Positions 1 through 7,344 are shown, numbered from the stretch's first letter. The stretch is 9,863 nucleotides of DNA from Bacteroidales bacterium (GCA_029939965.1 JAOZRY010000078.1:1-9863), one strand, 5' to 3'. The notes: generated from the letters alone by a model not told the origin. Made by a program: numbers and translations.

Positions 1-135
1 CGTTAAAAGTAAATGTTTTAACATACCATATAATTTTATATTTGTTCTACTTTGTGCTAAAGGGCGGTAAAACTACAAATAAAAAAATGTTTTAACCAAA
101 ACCTTTTTACCATTTTGCCCTATTTAAATTCACAC
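1..135. other. Left-edge intergenic stretch with a 12-bp direct repeat
   Basis: This very AT-rich stretch lies downstream of the small minus-strand gene and contains no credible reading frame. The 12-mer AAATGTTTTAAC occurs twice, at 11-22 and 85-96. A TATATTTG string at 37-44 matches the Bacteroidetes -7 consensus on the plus strand, but it lacks a good -33 partner and no plus-strand gene follows it. I see no stem-loop followed by a T-run, so the terminator of the leftward gene is not evident here. Confidence 0.4.
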
Positions 136-687
136 TTAATTAGCGTAACGCCTATTTAAGATTTCTGAATAAATTATTGCCTTTCGCAAATCAAAATACT
201 CTTCCGAATCAGTAAAGTCCTGATCATCCTCCTGCTGCAACTCCATTTCATCTTCATTATTCACAATTACATCTTCCGTTTTTTTGGCAACATTACTATC
301 AAAATTGTATGCATTACCCTTCTTTTTATCTATATATTCTTGGAAAATATTTTTCCCCTGGTAAATATTGTCTTCTTCATTCTTGATCTCACCAATCGGT
401 TGAGCAATATCTGCTTCTCTAGAAAAAGGGGTATTCTTGCTCAAACCTTCTCCCATCAAAAAATCTTCGATTAAATTTTTATATTCTGGCTGTTTCTCGT
501 TTTCCGGTTGTGAATTGTATCCCTCCTCATACTCATCATGCAACTCTTCATCATGTTGATGACTTTGCGTTTCTTTCTCTCTTGCTGCAAGCATCTGCTC
601 CTGTTTTTTCTTTTTTTTCGCATTATGCTGATAAAAAGAAAAAGCCAGCCAGCCAATCAACATTACGAAATATATAAAATCATCCAT
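136..687 (-). CDS. Small membrane-anchored acidic hypothetical protein
   Basis: This 183-residue protein is of unknown function. I start it at the ATG at 687; a TTG nine bases upstream (696) would add three residues, and neither start has a Shine-Dalgarno sequence. Residues about 2-18 (DDFIYFVMLIGWLAFSF) form one hydrophobic segment, followed by a short stretch and a run of five lysines. That pattern suggests an N-terminal membrane anchor with the rest in the cytoplasm (positive-inside rule). The remainder is hydrophilic and Glu/Asp/Gln/Asn-rich, probably largely disordered, with a predicted-looking helix at the C-terminus (FDLRKAIIYSEILNRRY). From memory, that C-terminal motif recurs in small Bacteroidetes hypothetical proteins, which would make it the conserved functional part; this is recall, not a search. 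The gene follows the response regulator on the same strand after about 240 bases, so co-transcription is possible but not shown. It is most likely a real gene because the frame is long, has a coherent membrane-plus-tail design and uses typical codons. Confidence 0.75.
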   Translation of the reverse strand: MDDFIYFVMLIGWLAFSFYQHNAKKKKKQEQMLAAREKETQSHQHDEELHDEYEEGYNSQPENEKQPEYKNLIEDFLMGEGLSKNTPFSREADIAQPIGEIKNEEDNIYQGKNIFQEYIDKKKGNAYNFDSNVAKKTEDVIVNNEDEMELQQEDDQDFTDSEEYFDLRKAIIYSEILNRRYAN

Positions 688-924
688 TTGATACAATTAA
701 TAATAATGGTTACAAGTAAAAGTAAACGGTCGCCCAAAAGACCTGTGTTAAAAATCAGTTTACGGTTTTTGACAATCAGTTATCGGCTATTGACTTTTAT
801 ATTACTTTTTAAAGCTAATAGACACCTACAACAAATTGAATTTAAGTGCTTTAAATTTAGTTTTGGATAATAATTTAACATGTACTATTCTGAAATAATT
901 TAAGTTATTTATACTGGAAATATT
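688..924. other. AT-rich intergenic region between regulator and small protein
   Basis: These 237 bases contain no convincing gene. They hold two adjacent imperfect 21-bp copies at 753-794 (listed separately). There is also an AT-rich inverted repeat with arms AATTTAA (839-845) and TTAAATT (851-857) around a 5-base loop, and a 6-bp stem AAATAA/TTATTT at 893-898 and 905-910. Neither stem is GC-rich or followed by a clear U-tract, so I do not call a terminator for the response regulator. I found no well-spaced TTTG/TAnnTTTG promoter for the small gene downstream. Confidence 0.45.
753..794. repeat. Two adjacent imperfect 21-bp tandem copies
   Basis: Two directly abutting 21-bp units begin with AATCAGTT and end with TTGAC (753-773 and 774-794). 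By hand alignment they match at 17 of 21 positions, differing at unit positions 9, 10, 14 and 16. The central CGG is kept in both. No coding frame accounts for the periodicity. Similar short 'cagttta-cggtt' style strings are, as I recall, common as dispersed intergenic repeats in Bacteroidetes genomes. This could be one such element or a protein-binding site pair with two-turn (21-bp) spacing upstream of the small minus-strand gene. Confidence 0.5.
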
Positions 925-1680
925 CTACAAACTATTGATCGTTTCTATTATTAATTCTTTTCGCCTTCTTGAAACAGGAACCTTACTGTTATCATCCATT
1001 AATATGTATCCACCATCATTTTTTATAAATCCTTTGATGTAGGATACATTAATAAGATGTGATTTGTGAGGTCTGATAAAATTATGATCTTTAAGCAATC
1101 TCTCATTCTCTTTAAGAGTTTTTGAGATAAGTAATTTTGTTCCATCTCTAAAAAAGAAATTGGTGTAATAATTATCAGATTCACACCTTATTATATCAGT
1201 AACATGAATTACATGAATTTTTTCGGCAGTGGTAAGAATAATTTTTTTTGAGGCCGCATCCTTATTCTTAATATTATCGAGAAGTACGTCGATGTTTTGA
1301 TTGATGTTGGCCTTTTTGATGATTTTCTTGTCCTCGACCTTTCTCACTGCATCAATTAATTCATCAGGAACTATGGGTTTAAGCAAGTAATCCAGGGCAC
1401 TATATTTTATAGCTTTTATGGCATACTGATCAAAAGCGGTAGTAAAAATTATTTCGAAATCTACTTTATCAAATGACTCAAGAAGCCTGAACCCACTGCC
1501 ATCCTGCATTTGAATGTCAAGAAAAATCATATCAGGCTTAGCACTCTTTATAAAAGCCTTCCCGGTTTGTACACCTTCGGCTTCACCCAAAATAATCACA
1601 TTCGGGCAATAACGCTCCAACAAACCGACCAGTGTATTTCGTGATTTTTTTTCGTCGTCTATGATTATTGCCTTTACCAA
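925..1680 (-). CDS. LytTR-family response regulator (REC + LytTR)
   Basis: This 251-residue protein is a cytoplasmic response regulator of the LytR/AlgR type. The receiver domain covers about residues 1-115. The acidic pocket is D8-D9, the phosphoacceptor is D55 in the motif IFLDIQMQDGSG, the switch Thr is T80/T81 and the conserved Lys is K101 followed by Pro. The LytTR DNA-binding domain covers about residues 145-248 and includes IIRCESDNYYTNFF and FIRPHKSHLINVSYI. The start is TTG at 1680. An in-frame TAA stop lies 15 bases upstream, and the next Met (M51) would remove the D8-D9 pocket, so TTG is effectively forced. It is preceded by AGGAGA at 6-7 bases spacing, a clear Shine-Dalgarno sequence of a kind uncommon in Bacteroidetes. 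The gene lies 188 bases downstream of the LytS-type kinase on the same strand, its evident partner: the kinase would phosphorylate D55 and the LytTR domain would bind promoter DNA. Target genes are unknown. Confidence 0.95.
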   Translation of the reverse strand: MVKAIIIDDEKKSRNTLVGLLERYCPNVIILGEAEGVQTGKAFIKSAKPDMIFLDIQMQDGSGFRLLESFDKVDFEIIFTTAFDQYAIKAIKYSALDYLLKPIVPDELIDAVRKVEDKKIIKKANINQNIDVLLDNIKNKDAASKKIILTTAEKIHVIHVTDIIRCESDNYYTNFFFRDGTKLLISKTLKENERLLKDHNFIRPHKSHLINVSYIKGFIKNDGGYILMDDNSKVPVSRRRKELIIETINSL

Positions 1681-1868
1681 TTCTCTCCTGTTTTATTTAT
1701 GGTTCAAATATCAATAAAATAGTTCAATCTGATAATGTTTTTTGTTTAGCATGTGTTATTTTTAGCAATTATAAATAACAATTGCGCAAAATTAATCCAA
1801 AATAATACGAAGTAGTGCTTGGGTTTTTCTGTTAGAATAAATCAGGTAAAAACGAATTGAGTCGAAGA
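1681..1868. other. Intergenic gap within the two-component pair
   Basis: These 188 bases separate the kinase stop from the regulator start. They contain an inverted repeat TGTTATTT (1754-1761) / AAATAACA (1773-1780) with an 11-base loop. The perfect palindrome TTGCGCAA (1782-1789) lies right beside it. On the minus strand, TAATTTTG just upstream matches the Bacteroidetes -7 consensus TAnnTTTG, but I found no well-spaced TTTG -33 box. The regulator may therefore have its own promoter or be read through from the kinase; the sequence does not decide. Confidence 0.35.
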
Positions 1869-4800
1869 TTAGATTTCCTGATACTTAATTGTCAGTTCTA
1901 CTTTAGTACCTCCGGCTTGTCCATCGCTTAACTTAAGATCAGTAACTCTAACACTGAACTTCTCGTTCGAATTTTTATTTAGAATATCAAGCCTTTCCTT
2001 CGTAATTAACATTCCTCTTGAAGCTGCATGCAATCCGTTTTCTTTTTTGAGTTCCATTGCTTTATCTCTTCCTATACCATCATCAGTAATTACACACAGC
2101 AACCCCGAACCCTTCAATAATATTTCAATACTAATATTACCATGAGATTCTTTGTGAACCAATCCGTGAATTATTGAATTTTCAACATAGGGTTGTAATA
2201 TCATCGGTGGAACACCTACAAACTCTTCATCAATTTTGGGATGTATTGTAATGGTATAGTCAAACTTATTGTCGAACCTGAGTTTTTCGATTTCCAAGTA
2301 GTGAACTACAGCCTTGATTTCGTCAGCGAGCGGTATGATCGATTCGCTGGAATTATTAAGTATCAACCTCATAAGTTGAGAGAACTTACTCAAATAATTT
2401 ACAGCAAGATCAATATCTTTTGTAAGGATAAAACTCTGAATAGAGTTGAGTGAATTAAAAATAAAGTGTGGATTCATTTGCAGGCGCAGTGCCTTTTGTT
2501 GAATTTCAAATAGTTGCTTCTCTATTTTAAGCACACGCTTTTCGATTCGGTGTTTTTTGCGGATTCGTCTAATACGGGAATAAATCACAAACCATATTAT
2601 AGAAATTACAAACAAAGCTATTATTCCTCTAAAATACCAAGTTTGATACCATGGAGGTTCAACAATAATTGTTAACGATACTCCTTCTGAATTCCAAACA
2701 CCGGTATTGTTTGCTCCAATTACATGGAATGTATATTTTCCTGGTGAAACATTTGTGTATTCGGCGAAATGACGTCGTCCGTCAACATAAGTCCAATCGG
2801 GGTAATAACCATCGAGTATGTATGCATATTTACTACGGAGAGAATTTGTGTAATCTAAAGCTGAAAACTCGAAAGAGAAAAAGTTTTCATCGTGAGAAAG
2901 AATTATTGTATCACCGTTGAGTAATTGCCCTGGTTGAGTTTGATTGAGTTTTTTAAATGAGGTAATAACAATATCCGTCATTGAAAGATTTAATTTAATT
3001 GTTTCAGGAAAAAATGCATTGAAACCCTTCATACCTCCAAAAAACATTTCGCCTGATGAAGACTTTAAATAAGCCTCTGCATTGTATTCATTACTTTGCA
3101 ACCCGTCCGTTACATCAAAATTTGTGAAAATTTCCTTTTTCCGGTCGAACATAGAAATCCCCCAGTTTGTACTCATCCACAAATTACCATTCGCATCTTC
3201 CAGTATTCCGTAAATTACATTGTTTGGCAATCCATCCTTCATGGTAAAGGTTTTAAAAGAATGGCTTTTCTTATTGAAGAGTTCAAGTCCACCACCTCTT
3301 GATCCTAACCAAAAATTTTTATCACTATCCTCAAAAATGCAAAATAATCTGTCAGTGGATATTTTATCCACATTATTCATTGGGTTTTTAAAAGATGCAA
3401 ATACCCCCGTTTGCCTGTCGTACAAATTAAGACCATTGAGAGTGGCAAACCACATTTTTCCTTCAGCATCTTCTATAATATCATACACTGTATTGCTGGA
3501 AATAGATCCGGGGATTTGAGGATCATGTTTAAAAACCCTGATATTATGTGTTATCGGATCGATAGTATTTAATCCATTATTTGTACCAACCCATATTACT
3601 CCATACTTATCTTCATACAATTCAAGAATGTAATTATCGCAAATACTATTATGATATTGAATTGATGGTTTAAAAACATATACTTTCCCTGTTTTGGTTT
3701 CAAGCTTATTCAGCCCTGCATCGCGAGTACCAATCCACACATTATTATACTGGTCCTTAAGTATCGTTCTAATTCTATCACTCGACAATTTATTTTGATC
3801 GGAAAAATAACTCGATAGTTGGCTGAACTTCCTGGTATTTGTATTAAATACGCTAATTCCTTTATCTGTGCCAATCCAAATAATATGTGGCATGTATTCA
3901 AGAAATGCCCACACAAAATTATCATTCAACGATTCCGGATCGTTTAACCTTGATGTGTAACGACCAAAATTTGGCTTGAATTGGTCAACTACATTTACAC
4001 CATTAAAAGTTCCAAACCATAAATTTCCATTCAAATCTTCGAGTATAGAATAAATCCTGTTGTTGTTAAAACTTCCGGATTTCCCATCTTCAACTTTAAT
4101 TCTTCTAAATTCAAAAGTTTCTGTGTTTAAAATATTCAAACCTCCACCATCAGTCCCAACCCAAAAGTTCCCAACATTATCTTCATACAAACACTCCACA
4201 AAATTGCTGCTGATACTATTAGGCATATTTTCGTTGTGCCTGAAGACACTGAAATTTTTACCTGACCTGTTATAAAGACTTAACCCATTTTCAGTTCCTA
4301 TCCACATCCTGTTATTTTGATCCTCATAAATAACCCTTATACGATTATCGCTCAAACTGTTAGCATCGCCAGGCCTATTGAGATGCCTGATGTTTTCGGA
4401 AGTAATAGCATTATATTCCACCAATCCGAAATTTGTTCCAACCCAAAAAAATCCATCTGAACCGGAATAAATACAATTGATGATATTGCTACGTGTTTTT
4501 CTTAACTTCGACTCACGGTTCTGATAGCGTTTTACTGTTCTGGTTTTTAAATCTAATACATTAAGACCTTTCTCCGTACACACTAATATTCTTCCCGGCT
4601 TATCCTGATAAAGAAAATTGATTCTATTATCACTAATGCTAAGACTATCGTTGGGATTGTACCTGAAAACCTCAAATTCTCCGGTACTCCTATCCAAACA
4701 ATTGAGTCCATCATCGGTTCCAATCCAAATATTTCCGTCATCGGCTTCGAGAAGCGCATGAATGGTTTCATTACTCAATCCGTCTTTTCTGTCGTAGGCA

Positions 4801-5039
4801 GTAAAAACATACCCATCATACTTGTTAAGCCCATCCCAGGTACCAAACCACATATACCCGTAGCTATCCTGAATTATTGTGTAAACAGTATTGGCGGAAA
4901 GACCTTTCTGAAGAATTTTATTTTCTGATGTAATCAGGTCAAAAGTAAAATCATTTTGTATTTGCGATTGTACATGATATACTTTCGTTATTAAAAACAA
5001 CAAAAAGAAGAAATATCTGAATATCGAAGAAGTGAGCAC
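1869..5039 (-). CDS. Two-propeller periplasmic sensor histidine kinase (LytS/His_kinase type)
   Basis: This 1056-residue inner-membrane sensor kinase starts with GTG at 5039; an in-frame TAA upstream excludes a longer form, and starts within the signal would destroy it. Residues 1-26 are a signal peptide with a Phe/Leu-rich core ending VQSQ. Residues about 47-682 hold 14 Reg_prop-type repeats of roughly 43-48 residues, each with a (V/I)W(I/V)GT-x-x-GL core, enough for two seven-bladed beta-propellers. Repeat 3 is degenerate (ILVCTEKG, about 151-158). A Y_Y_Y domain follows (about 720-790), then one membrane span (about 803-820), a basic coiled coil (about 825-854) and the His_kinase domain. 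The phosphoacceptor is H858 in MNPHFIFNSLNSIQ. The ATP-binding domain has N954 (YVENSIIHG), the G box DDGIGRD (986-992) and GGTKVEL near 1043. Unlike hybrid HTCS proteins there is no fused receiver or AraC helix-turn-helix; the separate LytTR regulator downstream fills that role. The ligand is unknown; polysaccharide fragments are the known cue for HTCS relatives, but no carbohydrate-use genes are present here. Confidence 0.95.
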   Translation of the reverse strand: MLTSSIFRYFFFLLFLITKVYHVQSQIQNDFTFDLITSENKILQKGLSANTVYTIIQDSYGYMWFGTWDGLNKYDGYVFTAYDRKDGLSNETIHALLEADDGNIWIGTDDGLNCLDRSTGEFEVFRYNPNDSLSISDNRINFLYQDKPGRILVCTEKGLNVLDLKTRTVKRYQNRESKLRKTRSNIINCIYSGSDGFFWVGTNFGLVEYNAITSENIRHLNRPGDANSLSDNRIRVIYEDQNNRMWIGTENGLSLYNRSGKNFSVFRHNENMPNSISSNFVECLYEDNVGNFWVGTDGGGLNILNTETFEFRRIKVEDGKSGSFNNNRIYSILEDLNGNLWFGTFNGVNVVDQFKPNFGRYTSRLNDPESLNDNFVWAFLEYMPHIIWIGTDKGISVFNTNTRKFSQLSSYFSDQNKLSSDRIRTILKDQYNNVWIGTRDAGLNKLETKTGKVYVFKPSIQYHNSICDNYILELYEDKYGVIWVGTNNGLNTIDPITHNIRVFKHDPQIPGSISSNTVYDIIEDAEGKMWFATLNGLNLYDRQTGVFASFKNPMNNVDKISTDRLFCIFEDSDKNFWLGSRGGGLELFNKKSHSFKTFTMKDGLPNNVIYGILEDANGNLWMSTNWGISMFDRKKEIFTNFDVTDGLQSNEYNAEAYLKSSSGEMFFGGMKGFNAFFPETIKLNLSMTDIVITSFKKLNQTQPGQLLNGDTIILSHDENFFSFEFSALDYTNSLRSKYAYILDGYYPDWTYVDGRRHFAEYTNVSPGKYTFHVIGANNTGVWNSEGVSLTIIVEPPWYQTWYFRGIIALFVISIIWFVIYSRIRRIRKKHRIEKRVLKIEKQLFEIQQKALRLQMNPHFIFNSLNSIQSFILTKDIDLAVNYLSKFSQLMRLILNNSSESIIPLADEIKAVVHYLEIEKLRFDNKFDYTITIHPKIDEEFVGVPPMILQPYVENSIIHGLVHKESHGNISIEILLKGSGLLCVITDDGIGRDKAMELKKENGLHAASRGMLITKERLDILNKNSNEKFSVRVTDLKLSDGQAGGTKVELTIKYQEI

Positions 5040-5058
5040 GTTTTGTTTATTTGGTTTA

Positions 5059-5090
5059 CAAATTTAATAGATAGTTTTAACAATGACCAA
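5059..5090 (-). promoter_or_regulatory. Candidate promoter for the sensor kinase gene
   Basis: Read on the minus strand, TTGG (5090-5087), a 20-base spacer and TAAATTTG (5066-5059) fit the Bacteroidetes primary-sigma pattern TTTG-N19-21-TAnnTTTG with one mismatch in the -33 box. Transcription would begin roughly 12-15 bases before the GTG start, giving a very short leader. AT-rich DNA yields such matches by chance, so the call rests on spacing and position only. Confidence 0.35.
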
Positions 5091-5172
5091 CAAATTACTT
5101 ATCGCTTAATTTCATAAAAATATCTTTCACCACTTTACGTTTAAAAAGCCAATAACAAATCTATTTTGGGGA

Positions 5173-5643
5173 ATGTTTCATAAAACGAAAACCTTTGCTG
5201 CTTTATTTTTCATTGTTTTATCCACAATTATTACAATCGTTTCGTGTGGAAAAAATGATGACTTACCCGTTGAAACCGGCTATGTAAATTTTCAGATTTA
5301 TCCAAATTCTACTGAATATCTTCCTTTAAATAATGTTGGAGGGTGGGCATACGTAACGGCAAACTATCCCAGCCGGGGTATAATTATTTACAGAAATTCG
5401 ATTGATGAATTTTCGGCTTATGAACGTACGCCTACATACAAACCTGATAGTTGCTGCATAGTTGAACCCATTATTGAATGTACAAGGCTCATTGTAGATC
5501 AATCTGCCCTGTTTGCCATAGATACATGTTCAGGATCGAAATATTTGCTGCTTGATGGTTCGATTGTGGAAGGACCTGCTGTTTATGGAATGGTGCCTTA
5601 CAACACAACTTTTGACGGCGAAATTTTATTTGTTTACAATTAG
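5173..5643 (+). CDS. Lipoprotein with a Rieske-like fold lacking canonical cluster ligands
   Basis: This 156-residue protein starts with ATG at 5173. Residues 1-24 are a lipoprotein signal (Lys-containing head, hydrophobic core) ending in the lipobox I-V-S-C with C25 the acylated cysteine; an aspartate-containing GKNDD follows. The mature region matches, from memory, a Bacteroidetes family of small lipoproteins with a Rieske-type [2Fe-2S] fold: GGWAYVTANYPSRGIIIYR (about 56-74), IDEFSAYERT (77-86), then CSGSKYLLLDGSIVEGPA (119-136) and a final FDGEILFVYN. A Rieske protein has C-x-H in the first box and C-x-x-H in the second. Here the first box position reads T-P-T-Y (86-89) and the second reads C119-S-G-S. 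No histidine lies in either place. Four other cysteines or cysteine groups remain (C94, C95, C103, C119). It probably keeps the fold but may bind no cluster or use another ligand set. It is divergent from the kinase gene across 133 bases and ends before a strong terminator. The function is unknown. Confidence 0.85.
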   Translation: MFHKTKTFAALFFIVLSTIITIVSCGKNDDLPVETGYVNFQIYPNSTEYLPLNNVGGWAYVTANYPSRGIIIYRNSIDEFSAYERTPTYKPDSCCIVEPIIECTRLIVDQSALFAIDTCSGSKYLLLDGSIVEGPAVYGMVPYNTTFDGEILFVYN

Positions 5644-5788
5644 TGTTTGCCCATAATGTCCGATTTCTTCGTTACGGTTGTCATTAAACCCTGTTATTTC
5701 GGCAAACTCAATACATCGCATTTACAAAAGTAAACTCCTGGTTTTAAAGTCTTCGCAAGCCTCGAACTCAGAACATTCTGAACTAAAC
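5644..5788. other. Region between lipoprotein stop and terminator
   Basis: These 145 bases form the presumed 3' leader-out of the lipoprotein transcript. A 14-base interrupted palindrome TCAGAA-CA-TTCTGA lies at 5768-5781, just before the terminator. No reading frame with recognisable protein features was seen. Confidence 0.35.
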
Positions 5789-5828
5789 AAAAAAAGGACT
5801 GATTCAAAAATGAATCAGTCCTTTTTTT
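5789..5828. terminator. Bidirectional intrinsic terminator
   Basis: A perfect 18-bp inverted repeat runs from seven A residues plus GGACTGATTCA (5789-5806) over an AAAA loop (5807-5810) to TGAATCAGTCC plus seven T residues (5811-5828). The stem core has 11 bp including five G-C pairs, and each strand ends in a T-tract of seven. It lies between the convergent lipoprotein gene (stop at 5643) and ahcY (stop at 5845), so it can end transcription from both sides. For ahcY the stem begins only 16 bases after the stop. Confidence 0.93.
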
Positions 5829-5844
5829 ATTCGGAAATTTAATC

Positions 5845-7272
5845 TTAATACCTGTAATGATCAGGCTTGTAAGGCCCTTCGACAGGAATACCAAGATAAT
5901 CGGATTGTTCGGTTGTCATTTTTGTTAGTTTCACCCCCAATTGCTCAAGGTGTAAACGTGCTACTTCCTCATCAAGATATTTGGGCAGGCGATAAACCCC
6001 GGTTTCATAAATGTCTTTATTCTGCCAAAGATCGATTTGTGCAAGAGTTTGGTTTGTAAATGAATTACTCATTACAAATGATGGGTGTCCGGTTGCACAA
6101 CCAAGATTAACCAATCTTCCTTCGGCAAGCAAATAAATGGAATTGCCATTTTTGAAACGATATCTATCAACCTGAGGTTTAATTGTTTCTTTAATAATTT
6201 CAGGGTCTGTATCCAAATTTTCTACCTGAATTTCGTTATCGAAGTGTCCGATGTTACAAACAATAGTTTCATCTTTCATCCTCTTCATATCATCGAGTGT
6301 AATTACATCTTTGTTACCAGTTGTAGTTACAAAGATTTGTCCTTCCTTTAACGCATTTTCAAGAGTTGTAACCTCAAACCCTTCCATGGCTGCCTGCAAC
6401 GCACAAATAGGATCAATTTCGGTAACAATAACCCTTGCGCCATAAGCTTTCATCGACTTTGCCGAGCCTTTTCCAACATCACCATAGCCCAACACAACCA
6501 CAACTTTTCCGGCAATCATCACATCTGTAGCACGCTTAATGCCATCAGCAAGTGACTCGCGGCAACCATAAAGATTATCAAATTTCGATTTTGTAACGGA
6601 ATCATTCACATTAATAGCAGGAATCAGCAGCTCATCACGTTCTTTCATCTGATACAGGCGATGAACACCCGTTGTAGTTTCTTCTGAAACACCTCTCCAC
6701 TCCTTTGCAGTACGAGTCCACTTTGTAGAATCGTCAACATAAATCTTTTGAAGTAATTTCAGGACTGCCTTTTCTTCTATATTTCCGGGAGTTTGATTGA
6801 GTAGCTCAGGGTTAACTTCGGCAGCTTTTCCCTTGTGAATAAGCAATGTTGCATCACCCCCATCATCAACAATAAGTTGTGGCCCTTTCCCGTCAGGAAA
6901 CGATAAAGCCTGATTTGTACACCACCAATATTCATCCAAAGTTTCGCCTTTCCAGGCAAATACCGGAACACCAATTGCGGCAATTGCTGCCGCTGCATGA
7001 TCCTGAGTTGAAAAAATATTACAACTTGCCCACCGTACATCAGCACCAAGCTCAATAAGTGTTTCGATTAAAACTGCTGTTTGAATGGTCATGTGTAAAG
7101 AACCACTTACCCGCACATCCTTGAGGGGCTTTTCGATTGAATACTTATTACGAATTGCCATCAAACCAGGCATCTCCTTTTCGGCAATCTCAATTTCTTT
7201 TCTGCCCCATTCAGCCAGAGAAATATCTTTAATCTTGTACTTTAGGTTGGCATCAACCAATAAATCTTCCAT
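5845..7272 (-). CDS. ahcY: Adenosylhomocysteinase (S-adenosyl-L-homocysteine hydrolase)
   Basis: This 475-residue cytoplasmic enzyme reversibly hydrolyses S-adenosylhomocysteine to adenosine and homocysteine, relieving product inhibition of methyltransferases in the activated methyl cycle. All main family features are visible. Substrate-side residues include H60 (SGSLHMT), D137 in VDDGGD, E198 in the EETTTG motif, K228/D232 in VTKSKFDN and C237. The NAD-binding glycine motif is GYGDVGKG (262-269). H343 lies in CNIGHFDNE, and GHPSFVMS is at 395-402. The C-terminus ends in KPDHYRY, whose Lys and Tyr reach the NAD site of the partner subunit in known structures. The region about 150-190 is the extra segment typical of the long bacterial/plant form, which fits the length. 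The ATG at 7272 has no Shine-Dalgarno sequence. The gene stands alone between a strong terminator and its own promoter. I see no SAH riboswitch; the inferred leader is only about 35 bases. Confidence 0.98.
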   Translation of the reverse strand: MEDLLVDANLKYKIKDISLAEWGRKEIEIAEKEMPGLMAIRNKYSIEKPLKDVRVSGSLHMTIQTAVLIETLIELGADVRWASCNIFSTQDHAAAAIAAIGVPVFAWKGETLDEYWWCTNQALSFPDGKGPQLIVDDGGDATLLIHKGKAAEVNPELLNQTPGNIEEKAVLKLLQKIYVDDSTKWTRTAKEWRGVSEETTTGVHRLYQMKERDELLIPAINVNDSVTKSKFDNLYGCRESLADGIKRATDVMIAGKVVVVLGYGDVGKGSAKSMKAYGARVIVTEIDPICALQAAMEGFEVTTLENALKEGQIFVTTTGNKDVITLDDMKRMKDETIVCNIGHFDNEIQVENLDTDPEIIKETIKPQVDRYRFKNGNSIYLLAEGRLVNLGCATGHPSFVMSNSFTNQTLAQIDLWQNKDIYETGVYRLPKYLDEEVARLHLEQLGVKLTKMTTEQSDYLGIPVEGPYKPDHYRY

Positions 7273-7313
7273 TATTTGATCTATTAAAAATTTGTATTAT
7301 TATAAAATGGCGG

Positions 7314-7344
7314 CGAAAGTAGCAAAATAATGCGTATTAACAAA
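7314..7344 (-). promoter_or_regulatory. Candidate ahcY promoter
   Basis: On the minus strand, TTTG (7344-7341), exactly 19 bases, then TACTTTCG (7321-7314) match the Bacteroidetes sigma pattern TTTG-N19-TAnnTTTG with one mismatch in the -7 box. The predicted transcript would start near 7307 and give a leader of roughly 35 bases before the ATG at 7272. Exact -33 box and ideal spacing make this one of the two better promoter calls in the window. Confidence 0.5.

Noticed and set aside
37..44. TATATTTG as a plus-strand promoter
   Set aside because: There is no suitably spaced TTTG box and no plus-strand gene follows; it would only make antisense RNA.
538..870. A 110-codon plus-strand open frame
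   Set aside because: Most of it is antisense to the small membrane protein gene and the rest runs through the tandem repeat; the translation looks like a shadow frame.
5040..5172. LytTR-type direct-repeat binding sites between kinase and lipoprotein
   Set aside because: Single GTT-containing near-matches such as TACGTTTAA exist, but I found no pair with the expected spacing.
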